This document shows, piece by piece, positions 10,160 through 16,977 of a stretch of DNA of 64,000 nucleotides. Within the stretch, counting starts at the first letter, position 1, and every line of letters starts with the position of its first letter. This stretch comes from Bacteroidales bacterium (lineage in GTDB: Bacteria; Bacteroidota; Bacteroidia; Bacteroidales; UBA932), in contig SUYQ01000009.1 in the NCBI GenBank assembly GCA_015060325.1, positions 31,775 to 95,774 on the forward strand, in the 5' to 3' direction. The position numbers were made by a program, and so were the translations under genes. The notes beneath the pieces were generated by a model, which ran no database searches, was not told the DNA's origin, and worked only from the letters and a program-made list of their open reading frames with translations.

Positions 10160-10302
10160 GTTATTTCGACCGAGCAGAGCGAGTGGAGAAATCTGTATGC
10201 TATGCGCGGCACCGTCGTCGGAATATACGGTCTCCGACGACTACAGCGCAGGCGCTGCGGGGAGCTCGACCCTGAGGGGCTCTCCTCGCGCCTGGCTGTT
10301 GC
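10160..10302 (+). repeat. 140-base direct repeat, copy 1
   Basis: It starts with a TTC/GAA-stem repeat unit and continues with GCGCGGCACCGTCGTCGGA. It contains a hairpin GTCGTCGGA/TCCGACGAC and a second palindrome CAGCGC/GCGCTG. It matches 11331-11474 with only scattered differences. Confidence 0.75.
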
Positions 10303-10308
10303 CTGAAT

Positions 10309-10368
10309 GTCACCCCAAATGTCCAGGTTGAGCTTTTTCATAGAAATCCGTCACCCCAAATGTTCAGG
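10309..10368 (+). repeat. Short direct repeat pair GTCACCCCAAATGTYCAGG
   Basis: Two copies of a 19-base sequence, at 10309-10327 and 10350-10368, differ at one position. Their function is not recognised. Confidence 0.55.
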
Positions 10369-10425
10369 TGACCCTGAAAGTTGCAGTTTTATGGGTACGT
10401 AATGCACTGTCTATGAATCGTTTGA

Positions 10426-10769
10426 CCATCAACACGGTGGGTCAAAATGCCCACCGTGTTGATGGTTATGTTGTTGAGGGTGAGGGAGTTACGTGACCAT
10501 GTCGGCAGGGCGGCGGGGTGCCTTTGCGGTCTTTTCTATCTGTTGCGAAATGCCATTGTGTAGAGTGGATGCTGTTTCGGCAGTTGCGGTGCATGTAAGT
10601 CATTGTGTATCTCTGTTGCGAAACCCTTAGGACAGGAGATTGTGCTCTGGTGCGTTCTGTGGCATGTTGCGATTCCTACTGGTGCATGATTCTGCACCCT
10701 TGGGAGTTTGAATCTGCATTTTGTGCGCTGTATGCCACATTGGTCCTCCCAAGGGTTTTGCTGTCATGA
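10426..10769 (+). repeat. Long intergenic repeat element, copy 2
   Basis: It begins with a perfect 16-bp inverted repeat (CCATCAACACGGTGGG at 10426 and its complement at 10450) and ends with a perfect 10-bp one (CCCTTGGGAG at 10697, CTCCCAAGGG at 10746). The second stem is perfect here and has one mismatch in copy 1. The body matches 7387-7765, most closely over the last 145 bases. Confidence 0.7.
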
Positions 10770-11010
10770 TACTTTACTGGTGTAACCTGCTCGAAGGGCT
10801 AAAAATTTTATCCTTTAAGCACGCTTCGGGTGGTGACGGAGTGCTTGGTCACGAAATGCCCCAAACTCGGCCAAGCGGTGTGCATTTTATGCTGAAATGC
10901 ATGTTTGCGGTACCGCTTGTGCCTGAATCTCTCGAAACTCGTCCAAGCTGTCCTACCTATGGAAACGCGGAGTTCTGCATGTGATCCGCAAAGATCCTTC
11001 GCTTCGCCCA

Positions 11011-11090
11011 GGATGACAGAGAGATGCTCAGGATGACAGAGAGATGCTCAGGATGACAGAGAGACGCTCAGGATGACAGTGAGGCGTTCA
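11011..11090. repeat. 20-bp tandem repeat, four units
   Basis: The unit GGATGACAGAGAGATGCTCA occurs four times with a few changes in the last two. The unit contains CTCAGGATGAC, one arm of a GTCATCCT...AGGATCT repeat, so the array seems to have grown from part of that element. Confidence 0.8.
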
Positions 11091-11330
11091 GTGTTCAAGA
11101 TCCTTCGCTGGCGCTCAGGATGACAGGGATGCGCTTAGGATGACATGTTGTTTGAAATGCTCAAGTTGTCATGTTGAGCGCTAGCGAAACATCTTTCGCA
11201 CTATTCTGCTCACTGTCATTTTGCCCGAGCCTTCCACTGTCATTTCGACCGAGCGGAGCGAGTGGAGAAATCTGCCCAATCGGCCTGCCACCTGTCATTT
11301 CGCCCGAGCGGTCTACTTGTGTGCCTCACT

Positions 11331-11474
11331 GTCATTTCGACCGAGCGGAGCGAGTGGAGAAATCTGTTTGTTATGCGCGGCACCGTCGTCGGAATATACG
11401 GTCTCCGACGACTACAGCGCAGGCGCTGCGGGGAGCTCACCCTGCAGGGCTCTCCTCGCGCCTGGCTGTTGCCT
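11331..11474 (+). repeat. 140-base direct repeat, copy 2
   Basis: Partner of 10160-10302, with the same hairpins and the same 3' end CTCGCGCCTGGCTGTTGCCT. The copies lie about 1.17 kb apart. Confidence 0.75.
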
Positions 11475-11610
11475 TTTAGCCCCTTATTATGTATACGTAC
11501 GTGCTCGAAGGGCTCCGGATTTTGCTTTTTGTGCACATAGCTTGGTTTGCTGATCATTTTTTTTGCATCATATCTCGGCTGGATAATATGATTTATGCTG
11601 TAAAATTTAG

Positions 11611-11618
11611 TACCTTTG
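11611..11618 (+). promoter_or_regulatory. Promoter -7 element (TACCTTTG) of the FKBP gene
   Basis: A TAnnTTTG match 71 bases before the ATG at 11690, in the AT-rich sequence that follows the repeat nest. Confidence 0.5.
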
Positions 11619-11689
11619 TATGATCTGGTAATTGTCTGAGGCTATGAACCGGACAAGATGGATCTTGATAAGAATTTTAATCTGAAGGA

Positions 11690-12419
11690 ATGAAAAGAAT
11701 ATTTGTTTTTATCGCTGCATGCGCATGCATTAGTGCCTGTGGTACTGCTTCCAAGGTGACACCGACAGATAATCCCGAGAACTCTGGTGTTGAACCTGGT
11801 ATGACTCGCGTCGATACCGTGTGTTACCTTTTAGGGGCAAATACCGGAATTATGATTAATACAAATGATTTTTTTGAGAATATCGATGAGATGAATGTCG
11901 ATATGCTCATGAAGGGTTTTGCTGATGCAATGAATGCAGGCAAGCCAGAAATCATGAATCCGTATGCGTCTCTTCAGGATACTGTGTGGGTTCAGAAATT
12001 TCAGGTGAACCCATACGACATGAATCAGATATTGAATGATTACCTCGCTGACCGTGCAGCAGAAAAGGCAGAGCTCCAGAAGACCGGAGGTGCAGGTGAC
12101 TGAAAGCGGTCTTCAGTATGTGATGCATAGTGCAGGGGCGGGTGAAAAGGTCGGTCCTGACGATACTGTTGTGGTAAATTATAGGGGAACCCTTATTGAC
12201 GGAACTGAGTTTGATTCAAATGATGGTGTTGAATTCAGTCCTGCAAGGTTGATCGAGGGTATGGCAGAAGGACTTGAACTGCTAGCAAAAGGGGGCAAGG
12301 CTACTTTTTATATCCCGGCAGATCTGGCATACGGAGAAAACGCTCCGAGAGGATCGGTGATCAAGCCGAATTCTGTAGTGGTATTCGAGGTTGAAGTGGT
12401 TGACATAATCAGGAATTAG
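11690..12419 (+). pseudogene. FKBP-type peptidyl-prolyl isomerase lipoprotein, frameshifted
   Basis: The first ORF (11690-12103) has a lipoprotein signal peptide (MKRIFVFIAACACISAC) and a Mip/FkpA-like N-terminal helical domain. The overlapping second frame (to 12419) holds the catalytic FKBP domain: TESGLQYVMHSAG, VVVNYRGTLIDGTEFDS, FYIPADLAYGENAPRG, VVFEVEVVDI. In intact relatives the linker runs straight into TxSGLQY, so the frames join at about 12085-12100, where one extra base (or two missing) shifts the frame. The product would assist prolyl isomerisation in the periplasm or at the outer membrane. It may be a real mutation or a sequence error; independent initiation at 12036 is less likely because it would give a domain without export signal. 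Confidence 0.78.
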
Positions 12420-12422
12420 ATA

Positions 12423-12430
12423 TAACTTTG
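12423..12430 (+). promoter_or_regulatory. Promoter -7 element (TAACTTTG) of metG
   Basis: A TAnnTTTG match 24 bases before the metG ATG and 4 bases after the FKBP stop, so metG has its own promoter. Confidence 0.6.
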
Positions 12431-12453
12431 TTGGTTGCAATAAACTAAAAAAT

Positions 12454-14667
12454 ATGAATAAGAAATTCAATAGAACATTGGTGACCTGTGCGCTTCCATA
12501 CGCCAACGGTCCCGTGCACATCGGCCACCTTGCCGGTGTATATGTGCCTGCAGATATATATGTGAGGTACTTGAGGATGAGAGGAGAGGATGTCCTCTAT
12601 GTCTGCGGATCGGATGAGCACGGAGTGCCTATCACCATCAAGGCGCAGAAGGAGGGATGTACTCCGCAGGATATCGTGGACAGATATCATAAGATCATCA
12701 AGAATTCGTTCACAGGACTCGGAATCAATTTCGACATATATTCCAGAACATCTTCAAAGACCCATCATAAGAACGCGGCAGACTATTTCCGCAAGCTTTA
12801 TGATGAGGGTAAGTTCATCGAGAAGGTGAGCGAGCAGTATTATGACGAGGAGACAAAGACCTTCCTTGCTGACCGCTACATCACCGGTACATGTCCGCGT
12901 TGCGGCGCAGAGGGAGCCTATGGCGACCAGTGCGAGAAGTGCGGCGCGACCCTCAGCCCTGACGAGCTGATCAATCCTAAGTCGGCGCTCAGCGGCGGCG
13001 AGCTCGTCAAGAAGGAGACCAAGCATTGGTATCTGCCTCTCGACCAATACGAGAAGTGGCTCTCAGAGTGGATCCTCGACGGACACAAGGAGTGGAGGAG
13101 CAATGTGTACGGTCAGTGCAAGAGCTGGATCGACGGCGGCCTTCAGCCACGTGCCGTGAGCCGTGACCTCAACTGGGGTGTTCCTGTTCCTGTAGAAGGC
13201 TCGGAGGGCAAGGTTCTCTACGTGTGGTTCGATGCCCCAATCGGATATATTTCAAACACTCAGGAGCTTCTGCCTCAGAGCTGGGAGAAGTGGTGGAAGA
13301 GCGAGGATACCAAGCTCGTGCACTTCATCGGAAAGGATAATATCGTGTTCCACTGCATCGTCTTCCCTTCAATGTTGAAGGCTGACGGCAGCTACATTCT
13401 CCCTGACAACGTCCCTGCAAATGAGTTCCTCAACCTCGAGGGCGACAAGATCTCGACATCACGCGGATGGGCTGTATGGCTCCACGAATATCTCGAGCAG
13501 TTCCCTGGACAGGAAGATGTGCTCCGTTATGTCCTCACAGCGAATGCTCCTGAGACAAAGGACAACGACTTCTCATGGAAGGATTTCCAGGCGCGCAATA
13601 ACAGCGAGCTTGTGGCTATTCTGGGAAACTTCGTGAACCGTGCTGTGGTTCTTACACATAAGTATTTTGACGGCAAGGTGCCTGCAGACCTCAAGCCTGA
13701 GGCTGTAGATGCAGAGACTCTGGCACAGATCCAGCCTTTGCGTGAGGCTATGGAGAAATACCTGGAGGGCTACAAGTTCCGCGAGGCCCTCAAGGAGGCC
13801 ATGAACATCGCACGTCTTGGAAACAAGTATCTTACTGATACAGAGCCATGGAAGGTGGCTAAGACAGACATGGACAGGACCGCTTCGATCCTGAACGTCT
13901 CTCTTCAGATCTGCGCTTCGCTTGCAATCGCCTTCGAGCCTTTCCTTCCGTTCTCGGCAGAGAAGCTCCGCAGCATCCTCAATGTGGGAATCGTAGCGGG
14001 TACAGACCATCGCGAAGGCGAAGAACTGTCCGACTGTCATTCTGAGCGAAGCGAAGAATCTTTATACGAGAATCGTTACAAGGCAGGCGAGGGGGCAGCA
14101 CTTCATACATCTTCTACTGTCATTTCGAGCGAAGTCGAGAAATCCCTCTCCCTCTCTTGGGACGACCTCGGCAAGACATCTATCCTTCCAGCAGGCCATC
14201 AGCTCAACCCTGCAACCCTTCTCTTCGCCAAGATTGAGGACGAGGTCGTGGACGCTCAGATAGCTCGCCTTGAGGCGATCCGCGCAGAGCGCGAGGCGGC
14301 TGCGAAGGCAGCCGAGGCAGATGTGGTGACACCGCAGAAGGAAGAGTGCACGTTCGATGACTTCCAGAAGATGGACATAAGGACAGCGACAGTCCTCGAG
14401 GCTGAGCGTGTCCCTAAGACTGACAAGCTCCTGAAGCTCACCATTGATACCGGCATCGACAAGAGAGTGATTGTGTCAGGCATCGCCGAGCAGTATTCTC
14501 CGGAGGAGATGGTCGGCAAGCAGATCTGCATTCTCGCCAACCTTGCACCGCGCAAGATCCGTGGCATAGAGTCCAAGGGAATGATCCTCATGGCTCGCCA
14601 GAACGATGGCAAGATGCGTTTCATTACTCCGCAGGAGACCCTCTGCAACGGTGCTGAAATAGGATAA
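12454..14667 (+). CDS. metG: Methionyl-tRNA synthetase
   Basis: Charges tRNA-Met with methionine in the cytoplasm. The class I HIGH signature is [10 protein letters not shown] (about residue 20), the zinc knuckle is [18 protein letters not shown] (about 148-165), and the KMSKS-equivalent loop is DKISTSRGW. The C-terminal 110 residues are a tRNA-binding OB fold ([26 protein letters not shown]), as in the long dimeric form. At 737 residues it is some 50-60 residues longer than I would expect for a Bacteroidales MetG. The excess lies at about residues 515-570, between the anticodon-binding domain and [17 protein letters not shown], and is made of two repeat units read in frame. The catalytic parts are intact, so the gene is probably functional. 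Confidence 0.96.
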   Translation: MNKKFNRTLVTCALPYANGPVHIGHLAGVYVPADIYVRYLRMRGEDVLYVCGSDEHGVPITIKAQKEGCTPQDIVDRYHKIIKNSFTGLGINFDIYSRTSSKTHHKNAADYFRKLYDEGKFIEKVSEQYYDEETKTFLADRYITGTCPRCGAEGAYGDQCEKCGATLSPDELINPKSALSGGELVKKETKHWYLPLDQYEKWLSEWILDGHKEWRSNVYGQCKSWIDGGLQPRAVSRDLNWGVPVPVEGSEGKVLYVWFDAPIGYISNTQELLPQSWEKWWKSEDTKLVHFIGKDNIVFHCIVFPSMLKADGSYILPDNVPANEFLNLEGDKISTSRGWAVWLHEYLEQFPGQEDVLRYVLTANAPETKDNDFSWKDFQARNNSELVAILGNFVNRAVVLTHKYFDGKVPADLKPEAVDAETLAQIQPLREAMEKYLEGYKFREALKEAMNIARLGNKYLTDTEPWKVAKTDMDRTASILNVSLQICASLAIAFEPFLPFSAEKLRSILNVGIVAGTDHREGEELSDCHSERSEESLYENRYKAGEGAALHTSSTVISSEVEKSLSLSWDDLGKTSILPAGHQLNPATLLFAKIEDEVVDAQIARLEAIRAEREAAAKAAEADVVTPQKEECTFDDFQKMDIRTATVLEAERVPKTDKLLKLTIDTGIDKRVIVSGIAEQYSPEEMVGKQICILANLAPRKIRGIESKGMILMARQNDGKMRFITPQETLCNGAEIG
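14036..14144 (+). repeat. Two palindromic repeats inserted in frame within metG
   Basis: Unit 1 (14036-14063) has ends GTCAT/ATCTT and stem TCT/AGA and is read as CHSERSEES. Unit 2 (14119-14144) has stem TTC/GAA and is read as VISSEVEKS. The 55 bases between them are not otherwise recognised. Confidence 0.8.
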
Positions 14668-14681
14668 TATATACCTGAATC

Positions 14682-15509
14682 ATGAAAAGCTTTTTAAGAC
14701 TTATCGCTGTTGCCGTATTCTCAATGAGTGCGGCGACCGCTTTTGCCCAGAGCGGCTATCAGATGCGTGGAGACCATATTTACTACGGTAATATCATTCT
14801 TCATGATGCCGATCCTGATACTTTCCTGGATCTTGGATATGGCTATGCGAAGGACAGGAATAATGTCTGGTGGGAGGGGAGAATTCTGCCTATGGTGGAC
14901 GCCAGGACATTCAGTCTTAAAAATGCCTATGCCGGTCATCCGAATGTTCGCCCGGGTCAGCCAAATCCACAGCCTGGCCAGCCGAACATAATCCCGCAGG
15001 TGCCGAACTCCGGTACTCGTCCTGAAGTGCACCATGTTGACCGTCCTGATGTGCGGCCAGGGGATCATCCTGGCGGACATCCTGGAGCATGCTCTGGTGT
15101 GCATTACCAGAGAGGCTACGAAATTGCCGGCAATAATGTGTATTATAACGGTCAGCCTGTGAGCGGTGTGTCAGTTTCTTCTTTCAGGGATCTTGGCTGG
15201 GGCTATGCCAAGGATAAGTACAAGGTCTATTACGAAGGAAGGAGGATGGATGCCAGGGTGAGCAGCTTCAAGGTTCTTTCCGACGGGTATGCACTTGACA
15301 ATTTCGATGTATATTACTATGGCGAAGAGATCGACGCTTCTACATCAAGGTTCACCGTGCTCTCTGAGGGTTATGCAAAGGATGCTTTTGATGCATATTA
15401 TTGCGGCAAGGAGGTGAAGGGATCTGTGGCAAGCTCCTTTGTGGTCCTTGGCAATGGCTATGCAAAGGATTCGTTTGATACATATTACTTAGGCAAGAAG
15501 GTGGATTGA
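14682..15509 (+). CDS. Secreted DKNYY-repeat protein
   Basis: This 275-residue protein has a signal peptide (MKSFLRLIAVAVFSMSAATAFAQ). The mature part has DKNYY-type repeats: single units at about 45-70 and four to five in the C-terminal half (YAKDKYKVYYEGRRMD, YALDNFDVYYYGEEID, YAKDAFDAYYCGKEVK, YAKDSFDTYYLGKKVD). A Pro-rich linker (RPGQPNPQPGQPN) and a His/Pro/Gly-rich stretch at about 115-140 separate the two groups. DKNYY proteins are envelope proteins of unknown function. The gene is 15 bases after metG and its stop overlaps the region just before the murB start, so it may be co-transcribed with murB. Confidence 0.8.
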   Translation: MKSFLRLIAVAVFSMSAATAFAQSGYQMRGDHIYYGNIILHDADPDTFLDLGYGYAKDRNNVWWEGRILPMVDARTFSLKNAYAGHPNVRPGQPNPQPGQPNIIPQVPNSGTRPEVHHVDRPDVRPGDHPGGHPGACSGVHYQRGYEIAGNNVYYNGQPVSGVSVSSFRDLGWGYAKDKYKVYYEGRRMDARVSSFKVLSDGYALDNFDVYYYGEEIDASTSRFTVLSEGYAKDAFDAYYCGKEVKGSVASSFVVLGNGYAKDSFDTYYLGKKVD

Positions 15510-15511
15510 CG

Positions 15512-16807
15512 ATGATAAACACTGAATATTATAAGGACCTGACCAAGATGAATACCTTCGGAATGAAGGTGAAGGCGCGCTGTTTCATCGAATATGATTC
15601 CGTGGCGGATCTTGTTGATATAGAGTTCTCGGAACTGGCTCGTCCGGTTCTGCATATCGGTGGCGGCAGCAATCTCCTCTTTACCGACGATTTCAAGGGT
15701 ACTGTCCTGCATTCCAAGATCAACTTCATAGAGATCCTGGATGACTGTCATTTCGACCAAGCGAAGCGCGTGGAGAAATCTGTCCTGGTCTCCGTCGGCG
15801 CAGGCGTAGTCTTCGACGACTTCTGCGCCTGGGCTGCAAAGGAAGGACTGTGGGGCGTGGAGAATCTGTCATACATTCCAGGGGAAGTGGGAGCGTCTGC
15901 TGTTCAGAACATAGGCGCGTATGGTGTTGAGGTAAAGGATGTTATCCGTAAGGTGTATTGTTATGATACCGTCGAGGAGGAGTTTGTGAGCTTCGGGGTA
16001 GAGGAGTGTGGCTATGGTTACCGTGATTCGATCTTCAAGAATCCTGATATCAAGGGACGTTACATCGTCACCCACGTTGTGTTTGCTCTCAGTCGCGAAC
16101 CTCAGCCAAGACTGGACTATGGTCATCTTCGTGATGCGGTCGTTCAAGCTGCTGCTCCGACTGCCGGCACGATGGACTGCCAGGATGGACATGCTCCTGA
16201 CTGTCATTTCGACCGAGCAGAGCGAGTGGAGAAATCTATCACACCGTCTCTGATCAGGAAAGTCATCATCAAGATCCGTAAGGAGAAGCTCCCGGAGCCG
16301 TCGGTGATGGGAAGTGCGGGAAGTTTCTTCAAGAATCCAGTCATCACTCTGGAGCATTTCCAGCGCATAGAGGCGGCCGCCAAGGCGGAATTCGGCCCGG
16401 ACTACAAGGTGCCGCATTATATTATTCCGGTAGAGTCCGCTGTCACCCAGTCTGACTCGTCTGTCATTTCTGTTCCATTCGCTTCAGCGACTTCGTCGAT
16501 TTCGAGCGATGCCGGTCACTCTGTCATTGCGAGCGATGCTGGTCATTCTGTCATTTCGAGCGAGGCCGAAGGCCGAGTCGAGAAATCTCCTATGGTGAAA
16601 GTGCCTGCAGCATGGATGATCGAGCAGTGCGGCTGGAAGGGCCGCCGCAGCGGAGGCGCCGCTGTGTATGAAAAACAGCCGCTCGTCATAGTGAATTATA
16701 CAGGAGAAGCATACCCTGAAGAAATCATAGGATTGGAAAAGCGCATCATCGCCTCGGTCAAGGCTAAATTCGGTGTCGAACTACATCCTGAAGTGGAACA
16801 TATTTAA
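15512..16807 (+). CDS. murB: UDP-N-acetylenolpyruvoylglucosamine reductase with three repeat-derived inserts
   Basis: Catalyses the NADPH-dependent reduction that gives UDP-MurNAc in the cytoplasm. Family marks: MNTFGMKVKA at the start, FAD-binding GGGSNLLFTDDF, YIPGEVGASAVQNIGAYG, the YRDSIFK loop, the Ser proton donor in GSAGSFFKNP, and a C-terminal Glu in LHPEVEHI. The ATG at 15512 was chosen over the TTG at 15506. At about 432 residues it is some 90 longer than usual for MurB. The excess falls in three places, at residues about 79-90, 220-242 and 312-360, each made of GTCAT-type repeats read in frame (CHFDQAKRVEKS, CHFDRAERVEKS and a longer SVISS... run). All conserved motifs lie outside the inserts. 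Confidence 0.94.
   Translation: MINTEYYKDLTKMNTFGMKVKARCFIEYDSVADLVDIEFSELARPVLHIGGGSNLLFTDDFKGTVLHSKINFIEILDDCHFDQAKRVEKSVLVSVGAGVVFDDFCAWAAKEGLWGVENLSYIPGEVGASAVQNIGAYGVEVKDVIRKVYCYDTVEEEFVSFGVEECGYGYRDSIFKNPDIKGRYIVTHVVFALSREPQPRLDYGHLRDAVVQAAAPTAGTMDCQDGHAPDCHFDRAERVEKSITPSLIRKVIIKIRKEKLPEPSVMGSAGSFFKNPVITLEHFQRIEAAAKAEFGPDYKVPHYIIPVESAVTQSDSSVISVPFASATSSISSDAGHSVIASDAGHSVISSEAEGRVEKSPMVKVPAAWMIEQCGWKGRRSGGAAVYEKQPLVIVNYTGEAYPEEIIGLEKRIIASVKAKFGVELHPEVEHI
15747..15781 (+). repeat. Palindromic repeat inside murB (first)
   Basis: A GTCATTTC...GAAATCT unit read as CHFDQAKRVEKS, between SKINFIEIL and LVSVGAG. Confidence 0.8.
16203..16237 (+). repeat. Palindromic repeat inside murB (second)
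   Basis: A GTCATTTC...GAAATCT unit read as CHFDRAERVEKS. It sits in the loop between the end of the FAD domain (DYGHLRDAV) and IRKVIIKIRKEKLP. Confidence 0.8.
16463..16589 (+). repeat. Cluster of repeat fragments inside murB (third)
   Basis: Several nested GTCATT starts and one ATCT end, with CATTCGCTTCAGCGACTTCG and GAGGCCGAAGGCC hairpin-like parts. They are read as SVISVPFAS ... SEAEGRVEKS, between HYIIPV and VKVPAAWMIEQCGW. Confidence 0.75.
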
Positions 16808-16820
16808 CCTCCTGACCCGT

Positions 16821-16903
16821 CCCAAAGCACAAAAACGGCCTATTTTGTTCTTCGGGACGCAAAATCAAGATCGAAAGCACAAATACGGGCGTTTTTGTGC
16901 TTT
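16821..16903. repeat. Two tandem related hairpins after murB
   Basis: Both units start with AAAGCACAAAnACGG. The second is a perfect 10-bp stem (AAAGCACAAA/TTTGTGCTTT) and the first is imperfect (CCCAAAGCACAAAA with TTTTGTTCTTCGGG). They may end murB transcription, but there is no clean U-tract, and they look like a duplicated palindromic repeat. Confidence 0.5.
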
Positions 16904-16977
16904 GGAGCAGGAAAATAGAGACGAAACGGGGATTCAAGACTAAAGCCCATAAACAAGATAACTAAAATCAAGACGAT

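Larger units (their letters stand above)
9874..11474. repeat. Repeat nest, no gene seen (1.94-kb intergenic gap 9750-11689)
   Basis: The gap between the kinase and FKBP genes holds no ORF I can support. It is packed with GTCAT...ATCT units: on the plus strand at about 9985, 10114, 10160, 11168, 11239 and 11331, and on the minus strand at about 9874, 10991 and 11097. It also holds a 140-base direct repeat, a long repeat copy and a 20-bp tandem array, each listed separately. Track ORFs here (for example VEKSVCYARH or MLSEAKHLS peptides) are translations of the repeats. From 11475 to 11610 I see only AT-rich sequence. Confidence 0.75.

Noticed and set aside
9925-10331. Overlapping ORFs with CHFDRA, VISTER and MLSEAKHLS peptides
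   Set aside because: They are translations of the palindromic repeats in several frames, with no start context and no conserved protein beyond the repeat.
7903-11370. CRISPR array
   Set aside because: Repeats are palindromic, occur in both orientations at irregular spacing, and lack uniform unique spacers or cas genes. The 20-bp arrays have no spacers.
11171-11557. ORFs of 92-110 residues in the second half of the repeat nest
   Set aside because: They have the same repeat-derived peptides in three frames and both strands and no independent coding signal.
16821-16903. Clean intrinsic terminator of murB
   Set aside because: The stems are good, but no U-tract follows and the two units are copies of each other, so it is listed as a repeat instead.
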